DNA of 64,000 nucleotides from Rhynochetos jubatus (GCA_027574665.1 CM050654.1:37343722-37407721), one strand, 5' to 3'. Numbered from the stretch's first letter, positions 40,601 through 54,600 are shown. The notes: generated by a model not told the origin, from the sequence alone. A program made the numbers and translations.

Positions 40601-43600
40601 GGAAGGGGCAGTAACAGGGTGTGGAAAGGTTGGGGGAAACACCTTTCCAGCAACTCTGCAGCCTCTGGGCTGCAGCAGTAAAAAGCCGTGGGGAAGGGGT
40701 TTGGCACAGTAGAGGTTTTGGTTTTCCTTCAAAGCAGAAAGGGCTGCTGGAAGCTGGCATCAGCTATTGTGGCTCCTACCAAAGGTTGGCTGTTGCTCTC
40801 AGTTCTCCCAGGCAGATTTTATTCTCCTGCTGACAACAGGATTTGCTGTGGTTTTCTGTCAGAAAGGGATAGGGACAGGTTCACAGGCAGGCTGACTGTA
40901 AAGCTCAATATTTTGGAGTAGGGGTTCATTGGTCTTTGTAAGGCACTATAGATGATAACCTTTTATCCTCTTTTTCAGAGTTAACAGACTCGTTTTCCTT
41001 TGGTCCTAAATGTGAGACCCCAGCACAATGGGCAATCTATTTAAAAGGTTAAAAATCATGCTAGTCTAGAACAAAACTGTGATTTCCCATTGTTCATCAC
41101 TGCTGTAGCCATCTTTGCTGCTCTGTGGTGTCAGGCAGGGAGCTAGTGGGTTATTGCTATATTCTGTTTCACTGTGAAATCCAGTCAGATTAATGACTTT
41201 GGGGTCTCTTGAGATTTACATAATTTATATCGATGACTTGCTGTTTAAAGTGTTTTACAAAATCAGGAAATAAATTGTAGGTTTTATAAAAATATCATAA
41301 TTAAAAATTGACTTGTACTAACTGTTGGCTTCAGAAACGTGCATGAAGTTCAAGTATGATGGATTGTTTTGCTCAATGAAAACTATAAAAAACCAGGAGA
41401 GACTTATGATGATAAAAAGCATTTTTTTTTTAGGTGGTTACATTATCAATCTTTATATTGAGCCAAATGCTGCTTGCATTTCTTCTGTGCATATTTTATT
41501 GACTTCGTTATGACCAGTTGTGGAAGGAGAGCACTATTTGTATTCTAGTGAAGAAATATTATCACCTTCAAAATCAAAATGTGTTTTGGAACCAAGTATA
41601 AAACTTCAGAAGCCAGAAATCAAACACTTGTTTTAGTTATTTCTTTAATATGACTTAATCACTCCAGAATTTAGCAAGCTGTGATAAATCTTTCTGCTAT
41701 AAAAACAGAAGGGAAGTTTTCTCGCCTTTCCTCAGTTTAGCAATCAAAATATTCAGATGGTCAATGCGGTTTTTTCCAATAGTTTGATTTGGGAGAAGTA
41801 ATGAAAAATATGCAACAGGAATATGTGTCACGTAAGGCTGGTCTCAATGTTTTTTTAATGAAAATGAGTTTGAGGGCAGCTGTTACGATGCAAAAAAGAG
41901 CCAAACTGCTCTGGGTATGACTGGTATGTTCCAGGTGAAAATCAGTGGAGTTGGACAGGACCAACAGCTTTGAATTTAACATGGCATTAGGGTGTTCATT
42001 ACATAAGATTTCTGTGTAAGAAATTAGACACACTCTTCCATTTGATTTGGTTTCAAACCAAATCTCAGTTGTTTGAGTAGCACACTGAGATGTGAAAAAG
42101 GATGGCTAAAATGTAAAGTTCTCTTTGTTGTTACAATTAGAGAAGTAAGAAATGCTTTCCTACCCCATCCCCCTGGAAGAAAGATGGTGGAAGATTCAAA
42201 ATGTCCAAGTTCCAACCTCTGCCCAGGAAAAGACCGAGCAGGAGCTGGAGACTGGAAATAATAGATGCTGGGACAAGGAGTGTTCTGAGCAGGGTGAGAT
42301 GAAGGCAGAGTCCTGGGACAGAGATGGATGGCACAACGGCACCAAAACATCTTGCTAAAGCTCATCTTACAATCATTAACTCAAGAGGAAGGAATCTGGT
42401 GGACAAATGCCTCTTATTTGTACGAGACATGCTGTACAATTGCAGAAGCAGGGCAGTGCTAGCTGGAGGCTTGTTCTTTTTAATCCAAGCCTTTCCTACA
42501 ATGCGCCAGCGTGCGCACAGCAAGGAGCACTCTCTCATGATGAAATTACATGTTCCACGAGCTACACCTCGCAGTCACATAATATAATGTTTGCGCAAAC
42601 AGGGAGAGAGCCATCTTTCTGATGCACCTTCATGAAATGGGTTTGAAATAAGTTTTGATCTCTATGCCAGATATCTGTGATAATAAAAATGAAATTCCAC
42701 TTAATGGCTACTTTTTCCCTAGTTTTGCAGCCCAATTCTGGTTTGCTTCACTATCTTACCTGACTGAGAGCCTTAAGAGAACCCAAAATAGGATGGGAGT
42801 TTTTGTGCATAACAAAACTGAGAGTTTAAGACAAAAATAAAAACATGGGAAGACATATGTAAAGCTTCTCGAAGGTAATCACATAGTGTAAGTGGTATGT
42901 TAAACCCAAGGGGCCAATTTTATGCAGTACGTTCCTACAGCTGTTTTCTACTCTTTGGTGCTGTCTGTTATTGTCGGCTCATATGTTCCTTCACAGTTTC
43001 ACTTGGGTTTTAAATGAATAATCACACGCTGATAAGTTTTCTGGACCTTTCATTTCCAGTTCCCTGAATTATGGGCTCGTGGCAAAATCACACTGATAAA
43101 ATCTTCCAGATGCCTTATCTGAGTTTCAGAAAGAAATAAGTTGTTGGCTTCACTCTTGAACTCTCTCACAAAATAGATCACTAGGGTTCACCAGAAGAAA
43201 CAGAACTTTATTTAATCTGGAATGCTTATAAATTTACACAGTGTTTTTCAGTTAATCTTTTATAAGGGATAATTTAGTTTTCAAAAACCAAGACAATTTT
43301 TTCACAGACGACAGGTATTTCCTACTAATGAAAATGGCATTATAGAAGTCCCATGTTCAAAGGAGAAAAAAAAGCTTGTGTGCAATTTCTCACTCACTTA
43401 ATTGCATGCTGATACTGAAAAGGCACTGTGACTTGAAATTTTACTCCAAGCTAAAAGAAAATGCTTGCTCTTAGGGCTGTTACCTGTGTTTGAACACTGG
43501 CTTACATGGCAGTATGAATATTAATTTTTCATCTGAGTTTAAAAAAAGCAATATGATTTGGTTTTTGGTAAAAAATCACTGCAATATCATTAAGTTTCTA

Positions 43601-46279
43601 ATTGTAGAACTATAGATTTCAAATTTTCAGATTTTGCTACAGCAATATGCTTGCAAATCTTAGAAAAAAATATTGCATGAGGTGATGAGAGGTTGATCCA
43701 TGGATGCTTGAAAGAATAGCATGCTCAGGTAGAAGGAGTATTTTGGTATACTTGGGGGGAAAGAACAAAGACAACATGAGTGGAATTCAGTGGGGATTTT
43801 AGAAAGAATTTGGCTCAGCACTATTTTATTGCTCTTTCATTCATTCTTAGTGCTGGGCAAAGACAAAGTTTCCCTGTGAATATTCAGTCAACGGTCAGTT
43901 TGGCTTTGATGAAATAAGCAAAGACACACCTCATTTACCAAAATACATATATTTCTGTATTTTTCCAGTGGCCTGATGGGTGTGACAGGAGAGGACGGTC
44001 TCTTCCAGGAGTGTTTGGATGTAGTGACAGCAAAGACCTGCCTGCACCCAGCAGAGCTGCATAGTTCATAATCCTGCCAGTGCACATAAATGTGTATTCT
44101 TCCATGCTCCTTCAGGCCAGGTAAAACTGACATTGTTTTCCCCCTTCTCTTGATTGTATATATTTTATAGCTAATGAAAAAGCTCAGGAAATATAACTGT
44201 CCCTCATATTGATTTTGCCTTTATATAGTGCCTTTTCCCCAAATGGATGCTAGAATGCACTCTTAAAATCAAACTATATAGAACAATAATTTCAACAAAG
44301 AATGGAAAAACATAGCAGCAGCTTAACAGTGCACTTTAGTGCTAGACAACACTTTAGGAAATCAAGGTGGCTTTAAGGAGCAGGAATAATCTTGTGGCCT
44401 TGAAGAATTTATTAGATATGGAGCAAGACCCAGTGCAGCCTTTCTTGCCTTTCTTTCTGGCTGCACTGGATGGGGAAGGGATGCTTCTCCAGCCCCTTGC
44501 TCAAACCCTCTGCTATTAAGGAACAGGTGCTTCCAGGCATACCTTATAGTCTGAAATATTATTTAACCTATGAGGGTTCCTAAGACATCAGGTTTCAGTT
44601 CATGAAACAAATAGCACAACAGCACCCAGCCCTCCATATGCAGAATTTACCCAAATGTAATCCCATTTAGCTGTCTGCTCTGTGCCAGTGGGTACCTGCT
44701 GCCCCCAGCTGCAGGGCCCTCATCAGAGCATGCCAAATTAAGGACTCTTTTGCCTTCAGTAAAACTAAGATGTTTGTAAAGAATAAATTAAGTTCACTTT
44801 ATCTTTATGCAAAGTATCCAATTCCCTTATGACTTCTCTTAAGCATAAAACAATAGGGAATACAGGATACTCCATGGCTTTCTTTTTGCAGAAAAGGACC
44901 TTTGATTAAAAAAATGGTTGAAAATCAGTGTGTTAGAACACTGCCTCATAAGCACAAATGAACATAAATTACTTCTTTCTGCATTGGTGGGGACTCGCAA
45001 ACAAGCATTATTACTAATATTGAAATTTACTGCCCTCTTTACTTAGCTTGTTCATTCTTCTAAAAAAACATATGCTTGGGTTAGAACTTGTCAGGAATTT
45101 TAAGTGTTGTTTCATTAACAGTGTGTAAAATAATCTTTTCATAGAAATGTGCAAGTTCTGAGAACACCTGTACTTTATTTTTGGTACAGGTTTCATCTTA
45201 GGAAAGGAGGCACTTGGAGGCTCACGTACTTAGGCATATGATTTTGACCAAAACCCATGTATTGATCAACTGAATGATCAGTCTATCTTCCTGTCTAACT
45301 CTGTACAGGAATTGCTTTATTTTTCTTTTTTTATAAAGAACAAGTGTACATTATACAACAGAATGAATAAACTTGTCCATCACAGTTATTTACACCTTTA
45401 CATTGACAAAGACATGGGAGACTGACACCGAAGCCCTTATTCCAAGATGTATTTAATTACTAATAGAAAGTGAAACAGTTCAAGTAAGAGATCTAAAGAT
45501 ATTCTCCCCGGCATAATCGATAGACCAGTTCTGAGGGCACTTGTCTGTGACAGAAGAGATTGATCTAGCTCCTGTATCCTAAAACACAACATCTCTCCTG
45601 TCAGAAGTGATTAACAAAATATCAGGCTATCAGTTAGCACTTTGGGTTTTTCCCAGTTTTGTCACAGCGAGAAAGTACATTTTTAATTGTTTTCAATTGT
45701 TAAAGCTATCAGATAGAAAAAAAACCTTCCCGTGTGGATCAACAGCAGCTACTCAACCTGAAGTAGGTTATCTTATGGTCTATAAACTCTTCGGCAGATA
45801 ATCACAGTGCAGAGTTGGACGATAACAATGGTGAGCCCCTGATGGAATTCAGAGGCAAAAAAAAAACAATTAATGGGTGGATTTGTACTGTGTACTTTTT
45901 GTGACCATCACAATTTTTCTCACAGCATTTCTGCAGCACTAATTTTAGCAATAATTACATGAAGCAGTGATAACAGCGATAGCCAAAACGGTGTTTCCTG
46001 TGCTTATGTACACACGTGGCCATCTGTGCTACCTTGTACAGGATGGCAACATTTTTTTTCATGTTCCCTTTAGCTGCATTGAAAGCAACATAAGTATTAA
46101 TATATGTTAAGATTGTCACAGGGGTACCTTATCCTTCTGTGCGGACCAGCTGCAAGGGTTTAAATCTGAGAACCTCACCAAAGGGTCTTTCTGAAAACCT
46201 GTGCTTCACTACCAGAGAAGGATTTCTCCGCATACCTGGTTAAACAAAGCCAGAATAAAGTTGGCTGCTCCAAGGGTCT

Positions 46280-46297
46280 AAAAAAAAAAAAAAAAAA
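46280..46297 (+). repeat. A18 homopolymer run
   Basis: Eighteen A, followed by gaaataaaatcc. No recognisable retrocopy precedes it, so it is listed only as a simple repeat. Confidence 0.95.
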
Positions 46298-49200
46298 GAA
46301 ATAAAATCCAATACCACTACAAAAAAGCAGACTTTGGAAGCCAGCTTGTTTTCCAGCTAATCATTGTAGAAACAAGGACTATTCAGTGTCTCTGCTGCCA
46401 ACCTTTCTGAGTGGTAAAGAAACTTCTTCCAGCACAGTTTTTTGACCTTGTGAGTGCTTCTGTGCTGGGGTCCTTGAGAGCTGCACAGAGTCGACCAGGC
46501 ACGGCTTACCAGGTCCCCTTGCATCCCACCAGCACTTAATGAGGATGCTTGGCATTCTCAGGAGGCAGTCTGCAAGCTCAGACCTAAGACAGAAGATGAA
46601 GTTGTTTTGAAACAGCAGATGAAAAATATTTTCAGGAGTGTATTAATGAGAGAAAGCATCTACACACCCATGCAAAGAGTATAGGTAATAGCAAACAGAA
46701 CAAGAAATGTTAGTGGATAACAGGCATTATGAAGCAGCAGGAATAACTGTAGGTGATTTTCACAAGTAACATCAGTATTGGGAAAACATGGAAAAGGAAG
46801 AAGTAAAAGAATGGAGGTGGGTAGTAGGTTTATGATTTATGACAAAGCTATTTGTATTGAAAGAAACAATCATGTCAAGAGGAGAAAATAGTTGTAAAAT
46901 TCCTCTGGGAGATGTATAGCTTGTGCTGGGATCACAGTCTGCAACTTGAATCCAGATATCCTGAAGTACACCAGTATCTGTAAGCCTAATGCCCTCACAC
47001 AAGCACACTTTAGGGAAAGAGATTAACTAAAACTTCAGCCCTCCACATCAGAGCCTGAGTGTTTCCACATGGCAATCGTCTTTGACTATGATATCGAACC
47101 TTCCCTCCTGCGCAGCGTGTTGGACTGGATAGGATCACAGGGGTGATGTGCTGGGCGGGCACAAGTTAATCCTGCCTGCTGCCTTTGCCCCAGATGCTGG
47201 CCCACTGGCCAGGGCAGGTGGTGTCCCTGCACAGGTACTCCACGCAGGGAGAGGAGGATGAACAAAATGCATCTTTGCTCCGGACTGGGAAAGTTACAAG
47301 CAACTCTCCTTTTCCCAGTGTAACTGTTCGCAGTGGTTGATTAGGGATTTCTTTTACAGGAACAATTGAAATAACTAGTCCATGCAAAAGACTGAAAATT
47401 ATTTGAAACTAGAGGTTTCCTATGTTCAGCAATTATGAGTGAGACTTTTAAAGGATACTATAGGAGGAAAGAAGCAAAAATACTTCAGGAGTATTAGGGG
47501 GTGTGGATGGCTATGTCCCACTTGCATTTACTTGCAAGACTGTTGGAACCAAAACCAACTTCTGGGGTGGTTATGGGCTAGGTAAAGGAGAAGGATAGGT
47601 CTACCTTTATTTTTATTCTGCTTTATACACATTCAGCAAATGAAATGTCCACATATTTTATGAGTTGCAAGTGCACTGAGGTAGGAAATCGCCTCCTCTT
47701 CATTTTCCTTATATTTCTTGCAAAAGAGTAACAAGGAATTAATTAGATTTCACCCTGTTTATGTCTTTGTTGCTAGGTCTAATCTTACCATCTAATAAAA
47801 GAATGGAGCAAATGGCTCTGTGAATCTTTATTTCTTTTTTTCCCTCTAACCCATTAAGAAAAAAGCAGAGCTGATGATAAGGTAGCCTGAGTGAAGCCAA
47901 GTGTCTATTCTGTGTTGTTGAGGGAGGCTGAGTCACAGTCACCTAATTTTACAGCATACCCATAGTTGATTATAAAGCAAATAATTGGAGGAAAGGGACA
48001 AAGAAGACTATTACAAATAATCTCTGAAAGATGTTTGCAAATCTGCCTGTTGTGGTAGCTGGACCAGATCAAGAAATAACACATCTGACGAATTGCAGTG
48101 AGGTCTAATAATGCTAATTCTAAAGAAAATTTTAATGATTAAGTTGTGAATAACAAAACGTTAGCTTAGTTGTTAAATAAACTAGTGACTGAGTTTTAGC
48201 TCCCTCTGCTCTCCTTATAGGTCTGTAGAAAATCAACTAGATCAAATTCCATGAATAGTTTGCATGACAGTCAAACTTCAGCAAAATACAATTTTAAACA
48301 GAGATGAGAAGCAAGCGGGAGCTGACATAAGACAGGCTCCTTTCTGTAAAGGAATGCTCTAGTTCAGATTCCAAGTCATTCTCCACATATACCATTAAAC
48401 TCATTATAGAGCTATTCCTGCAGGAATTTCTAAGAACCCTCTCCTCTCTGTGTTACCTAGATTTTTTCCTTTCCTTCTAATAGTGAACACAAGTTAAATG
48501 CACCTTGATCAGCCATTTAAAAAATTAAGAGAAAGTAAGAGTGTGACTCCAGGATGGGAAATATTATGCCTTTGCTTATGAGCACAAGGGGGAGGAAAAG
48601 TTGGGGTATCCACCGGTTCATGGAAAGTGCAAAAGCTGTTGAGCTGATGAGGCATTAGCAAGACACTACATGAGGGACCGTTTACTGACTGTCAACACAC
48701 AAAGCTGTCAAGGGACAGTTGAGCTGTAAAATGCTCCAGCTACCACGGGAGATGCATTACATTATTGTGGTATGCAGAAAAATTGCATCCAGCATGTGGA
48801 AGCAGCTTTGTGAACAAAATAGGGGAATAGGATAAACTCGCTCTCAATCGATGAATTAATATAAAACCAGCAAAAGGAGCAGAGCAGACAACTACAATCC
48901 CTCAACTATATTAGGCAATCAATTTTTTTCCTTTCAATATGTAGAATATTCCCTCGTGGCTCCCCGTGGATGCCATGCAGTGTGAACACAGCAATCAAAG
49001 TAATAGACGTCAGAATAATCAAAATAATATGTGTCAGAAAGAAGCAAATGAGTACATACATTCATTAAGTAAATCTCCTAAGAGCTTAACACACAGAACT
49101 CTTCCCAGAAAAGCTGTACAAAGAATTGCGTGCACTAGCACATGGTTTTACTGGTGTTTCAAAGTCAGATGAAAAATTGTCATCAAACTAACCCACTATA

Positions 49201-49561
49201 TTCAGATTTCACCGTAAGTAATCTCTACCTAGGGCAAAACACACAGTGTACCTGCCACAGTGAAACTGATAAAGTTCACAACTGAAGTAAAATACCACAC
49301 TTAGAAGAAAAAAAAAAAAACCAACCAAAAAACAAGAAATGTACACTGCCCACTGAGTGTTAAAAGACAATATCCATTTTTGTGGTCGATTGGGCATCAG
49401 TGATGTCCAACACTAAACCTCCATCTATCAAGTGGCAGCACAGATGCTTCATCGAGGAAGAAAGTATCCAAAACCGCAAAACAAACCCATGAATATCCAG
49501 AGAAATAAACTGGTAGGTAGAATCAGACAAATCAGTAATCTGACTGCCTTGAGAACATTTC

Positions 49562-49730
49562 CCAGCAAACTATTCAAAGGGATACCGTCTCTGGATGTCT
49601 TCAAGGCAAGGCTGGATGAGGCTTTGACCAACCTGGTCTAGTGGAGGGTGTCCCTGCCCATGGCAGGGGGGTTGGAACTGGATGGTCTTTAAGGTCCCTT
49701 CCAACCCAAACCATTCTGTGATTCTATGAT
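49562..49730 (+). mobile_element. CR1 LINE 3' end, well preserved
   Basis: A forward copy whose last 120 bases are nearly intact: ctggatgaggctttgacc, cctggtctagtggaggg, ccatggcaggggggttgg and ggtcccttccaacccaaacc, closing with the CR1 tail attctgtgattctatgat. The 5' side is truncated and more diverged around 49560-49600. It is probably the youngest CR1 in the window. Confidence 0.95.
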
Positions 49731-50284
49731 ACAGCCCAAAAGCAGTTAAAAATAAGCATAATGGTACTTATGGCAATATTCTCAGCCTTTTGAAGCAGCA
49801 AGCCTAGGTCATAAAAAACAATTGGTGGAAATATATTGGAATGAAAAAGCCATTTACAGAGCCAGAAATGTTTTATTAGGCTAGAGTAGTGGCCTAAAAA
49901 GAAGCAGGAAAAACTGTAATGAATTTAGTGCATGAATGACTTTTCCATCTTTTTTTCATATGATAAAACAGATAGAGCATTTGGAAGTGAAGGGATCCTT
50001 TTGTGATTGAAATCAGAGGATTTGAGGGAAATTTCAAGTACTGGTCATCTAAAATATGTTAAGTAGTCTAAAACCCATCAGCAATGCTTTTGTGTCCCTT
50101 TGAGTTTGTGTGTGTAGCCATTTGACTTCATGGTTTACATGGAATATGGAGAAAGTTTCAGCATTTTTAATACCTTCCTATTTACTATAGTGACTTTCAT
50201 TTCAGTTACGTGTTGTGCTGCAGTTAACAGGGGTGGGCTATGACTCATGAGGCCTCAGCACAGATCTCAGCTCCACCAAAGGAT

Positions 50285-50352
50285 TTTCTGCATGACCTTG
50301 AGCCACTTCACGTCTCCATCCCATCTGTAAAACAGAATGATGATGCTTCCTC
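50285..50352 (+). repeat. MIR-like ancient SINE remnant
   Basis: The pieces tgcatgaccttgagccactt, ccatctgtaaaacagaatg and atgatgcttcc follow the MIR order (gtgaccttgggcaagtcac, tcatctgtaaaatgagg, ataatagtacctacc). About 70 bp are preserved; the flanks are not recognisable. Confidence 0.5.
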
Positions 50353-53300
50353 TCCGTGGCAATTTGTCTTGTCAATTTAGGAGCAAACACTGATTCGTCT
50401 TGACTACTTGCAGCTCCTATCGATTGCAAAGGAAGTTAGATGCATACAATACTTCTTCAGATTTGGCATTTGGAGACAAAATAACTTTGAGGAAGTAGGC
50501 CATTAAAGCTAATATTCTGACCATGAATGTGTCTAATAAAATGATCCTCAATTTTAGTTGGGCATAGAGTAATAAATAGCTGTTAGGAAGTTTAAACAGT
50601 ATATGAATTTGGCAAGTCAATGGGAAATAGGCAAATCCTTGAAAGCCGCAGTAGAAGGGCAGCCCTCTCCCTGTAAACATATTTTGTAAGCCTGTCTGAC
50701 TTTGAAAACAACCATTTATTTTCATGAGAAGATTAAAAGGTAAATGTGTGAGTTAAAAATTCAAAGTCCTAAAATCCAGTAGTGACATATTGATGCTGCT
50801 CAGGAGAGTCACAAACACGTTCGTTGTAAGGCGAAAGAGGTTTCCTCATGCCCAGACTGCAACAGCCCCCCAGTTTGGCCTTCCTTATGAAAGAACTATT
50901 CCTGCTGTAAGGACAGCCCTGTTCTCTTTCAGATATAAAGGAGAGGAATGAAAAAGTTATCATCAAATAGAAATCACTGCACTGCTACTAGCTTCGCTTT
51001 GACAGCACGTAATCGGATAAGGTCAGATTTCACTCAGTTCAAACAATACAAACTGGCATAATTCCAGACAATGAGGCCAATGGAGCTACTTGGTGTTGAC
51101 AGAAACTTGAATAAGAAGGAAATGAAATATTAACCTGTAAACAGCTTTTGATAATTACAAATAATATTGGGAGAGAAACACTCTGTAAAGGTGTTTCCCT
51201 CTTTGGCAGTTGTTACTGCTTATTTGCCAAGGCCATGGAGTCATGGTTTTACTTCTGTAGGAAAGCATTCAGCGGGCTGTTTGCTTGCAATGTCTGTTGT
51301 GTTTTCCACAGAGTGAAGACACAGGACCAGAATATTCCCAGTGTAATTTCTAAAATCACAGGAATGTCCCTGACCAAACCCACTCTTGGCCCAAGAGCTT
51401 GACCCCTGCAGGCTGTTTCCAGGCCAGATACCCTGGGGCTTCCCCGGCAGTTTGCACCCCTCCTGTGCTCGGGGACCCAGAGAGTGGCAGGAGTCCTGGT
51501 GCTCTGGGAGGGTGCTGGGGAGGTGGGTGGCACATTTGAGGTCTGAGCAAGGAGCAGGAATGTTTGTCATCTGCAGTAAGTACATGTAGTAGAAGCAAGT
51601 GGGAAAGCCCCTGAATAGTTTGAATTATTCCTTTTGAAATACTCATGGGAAAATATTTTTTCAGGTCCAGTAGATTTTTGCCTAAAATGTGGAAAGCTCG
51701 TGGTGCTCAGATTTTACTGCAGAAGCTCCCAAGTGAGATCATGGGTTGCTTGTGGGTAGTACACAAAGCAGATTACGTATGCTGATTTTCATTTCATTCT
51801 TCTAGTGAAAGGAAGACCAGCCTTTATAACACTGCAAGACACACTGAATAATCCTTGCCATGCTAGTCTGTTCTCATTTACTTTCTTAAATCAAATCAGC
51901 CCATTCAGATCATTTGAAAATACAGTCTTTTCCTGCTGGCTGTAGGCACCTAGCCTTCCCCCGACACCATCCTCTCTCTTCTCTCTCTTCTCCTCAGGAT
52001 ATGCTCCAATTTTTTCTTGTGTTTCAGAGGGGAGGAAAATCCACATGAGTGAACTTGCAAACAATTAATTGCATCTGATTTTACAATATATATCTAACAC
52101 CTTGCAGTGAAGCTCCAGTGTATTTTGTGAGCTTCAAGAGAGGCTGGTGCCTTTGCAGGAAGCTCATATCCAAATTGAAAACTTTTTCAATTGAACATTG
52201 TGAAAAAAGGCTCCAGAGGGGACAGGGAGCAATTCCATCTCAATGGTGATGTTAAAAGCAACTATCTATTTTAAGATAAATACTTTCGTCTAAAATACCT
52301 CTGTAAAAAATCTATTGTCTTTTTCTTTTGATTGACTTATTTACAGAATTTCATCTGAGAAATGTCTGACAAGCTTTGTGTTGTGTCAGCTCTCCTACAT
52401 CTATGATTCACTGAGTTGCTTTTGTCCCTGACGCTTTACTTAAATCTTCTACCAGAGACAGCTACGGACATTATTGGTAACACTTTCTTGTCTCTCAGTC
52501 ACAGGAAATGGTGTAAAAACCCTAAATAATGAGAATATCCTCCATCACTGGGAGCTTCATGCGCTAAAATAAGACTGCAGAAGATGATAAAGTTCTTCCT
52601 TGGTCTTTAAAAGACTTTTTAATCTTCCCTTTCTTAACGAGGCATCTGCAAAAAGCTGTTTGGTCAGACGTTCCTTATTCACAGTTAAAGTCCTATGGGA
52701 TTAGTAGGTTTGTTATACTCAGAGTACAAAAGTAAACAGCATATGGCTTTGTTAATATCCTTATAATGTCACAACACAATCTGTCAGATTGTAAACTTTT
52801 CTAAGCAGTTTAATTTACTTCAGGTTCACACTATGGAAAAAAGAACCAACAAGTCTTATGAATCCTTACTGCATCACCTAAGAGACAGCAAGCTATTTCT
52901 TAATTCTTGTTTTGTGTTCCCAGTTTAATAAGTATGTCTATACATATTACCTTCAGTAACAAAAATACAGTGGAAATTACAGTTACTTAGTTACTAGGAG
53001 TTAAAAGGTCATTTCCCCTTGATGAAAAGCTTGTTCTATCAGATAAGTAGATGCTACACTCCATAAAACTGGCAACCGTTCAAAAGGTATCACAAATTAA
53101 AGGCATTGTTTGAAGATAAAGGCGATAAGGTCATTTGCCTTGTGTTTAGTCCTGCAAACCTTTCTGGGTGACCCTTTGATATTCAAATGAAGAGTGCTTT
53201 AAATTATTTTATCTTCGTAGAGCTAATGAGGGCTGGCTGACAATCACTTGTAAGACTAGTCAAAACTCTACAGGAATTAAATTTTGTAGAATATTGCAAA

Positions 53301-54140
53301 GCATTTTCACTGAGGGGAGAAGTGACTCCACAGAGTTTGCCAAAGCTGTGTCCATAATCACTCACAGCCCTATGGTCTGGTCCTACTGCTTTTCTCATTT
53401 TTTTAAATTAACTCTGTTTTTACTAGTTGAATAATGTCTAACGTGATTTTCAATGTATTCCTGCAGTAGATTAATAAAGCTATATAAACAAGCCACATAT
53501 GTAAAATCTATGTCCTCTTCGAACCCTGTGCTAGAGTGAAACAAGCTTTACATTTAATGTGTAGAGTAGTAGAAAAATTACTTACAAACTTTTTATTGCC
53601 AGAGACTGCATAGCTGTGTATTATTATATGTGTAATTAACTAATCTATAATGTTGGTCTGATATATGGTGGATATAATTCTGTCTTTAAAGGAATAGATC
53701 CTTATTTTAAACATTTTTTCTTCTTTTATGGCTCATTTCCTATATTCAATTTATGGGAAAATGTTATGAATATTCTTTAAATTACGTCATCTTTTTCTAG
53801 TGGAAAGATCTTCAGAGATTAGTAACTTATTTATTTTACTTAATTTATTTTTGAAAAAAAAGGGAAGGAGAAAAAAGTAAAGTGAAAATCCTTTAATGGA
53901 CAATAAACATTGTGTGCTGTAAGCATGTTTTGTTATCACTGTGACCTTCTTCATTCCCTTAGAAGATGTTTATTTTAACCTTTCTTCCATTCTATTTTGG
54001 AGACTCTTTCTAATAATAGCCCTCTATCACTCTAGCCCACATTCAATAGCAAATGTAAACAAGATCATCTCAGTTTAAAATACACAGGAACTCTATCCCC
54101 CAAATGACTATCAAATAATTAAAAAGTACAAAATCCTTAC

Positions 54141-54237
54141 CTAATGGAGCTGACTCAGTGCTAATGGCCAACAAGGGAATCCAACAGAGGTAGGCAACAA
54201 GTTGGAGATGCTGATGGAAAGGAAAGGGCTGCTGCAT
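54141..54237 (-). CDS. VWDE: candidate VWDE exon 1 (start codon and signal peptide)
   Basis: This is the best candidate for the first coding exon. The ATG at 54237 has A at -3 and is preceded by an in-frame stop. It opens 32 codons plus one base: a polar start MQQPFPFHQHLQ, a hydrophobic core LVAYLCWIPLLAI, and a cleavage-like STESA. It ends TTAG|gtaagg, in phase 1, exactly the phase exon 2 needs; the split codon becomes Ala, giving ...[16 protein letters not shown]. Mammalian VWDE also has a short signal-peptide exon ending a few residues before the ECSP motif. Doubts: it lies 38 kb from exon 2, its sequence alone does not identify VWDE, and another phase-matched candidate exists at 37649-37703. 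Transcript data would settle it. Confidence 0.55.
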
Positions 54238-54254
54238 GTTGTCCAAGATAGGTT

Positions 54255-54266
54255 TTATCCATGCAT
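54255..54266 (-). promoter_or_regulatory. minimal upstream ORF in putative VWDE 5' leader
   Basis: If the leader is transcribed without splicing, an ATG-CAT-GGA-TAA unit (Met-His-Gly-stop) ends 17 bases before the candidate start codon. Such minimal uORFs can reduce translation. Whether this stretch is in the mRNA is unknown. Confidence 0.2.
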
Positions 54267-54437
54267 CTGCAGTTGCTTAGAAGTTAACTTTTGAAGTACT
54301 AAACTTTGCAGGAAAAGCCATCAGCCTACCTGCATGTTCCAATTATTTTTTTCTTTATTTCTTTCGTCCTTTTCAATTCATTCTCTTGGAGAGGTCTTAA
54401 TATGTCATTAATGCCAGAATTTCCAAGAGGGAAGCCC

Positions 54438-54600
54438 TCCAGCTATACACAAACCACACACACACCCCTCCCACTCCCCCCTTCCAAACAGATCAGCAAA
54501 GAGCATGTGTCCCTGCAGCTGCTCGGGCTGCAGCTGCTCTGATTTACACACCCAGTAACACACCCGCGCACACGCGGAGGGTGAGAACAGCATGTACCGT
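54438..54600 (-). promoter_or_regulatory. promoter-like region upstream of candidate VWDE exon 1
   Basis: On the minus strand, about 200-360 bases upstream of the candidate start codon, there is a CACCC/GT-box-like G-rich run (complement of cacccctcccactccccc at 54463-54480) and two CAGCTG E-box-type motifs near 54515-54540. A CpG cluster (cacccgcgcacacgcgg) lies near 54561-54577, and a weak TATA-like tgtata near 54445. These suggest a KLF/Sp-responsive promoter, but there is no full CpG island and no transcription start can be read from the sequence. The inference depends on exon 1 being correct. Confidence 0.3.

Noticed and set aside
42137..42334. Leucine-rich minus-strand frame resembling a signal anchor.
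   Set aside because: Starts at GTG, has no usable donor and no recognisable family.
46192..46246. Minus-strand ATG frame ending in phase 1 at a gtgagg donor.
   Set aside because: The encoded peptide (MRRNPSLVVKHRFSERPF) is basic and not a signal peptide.
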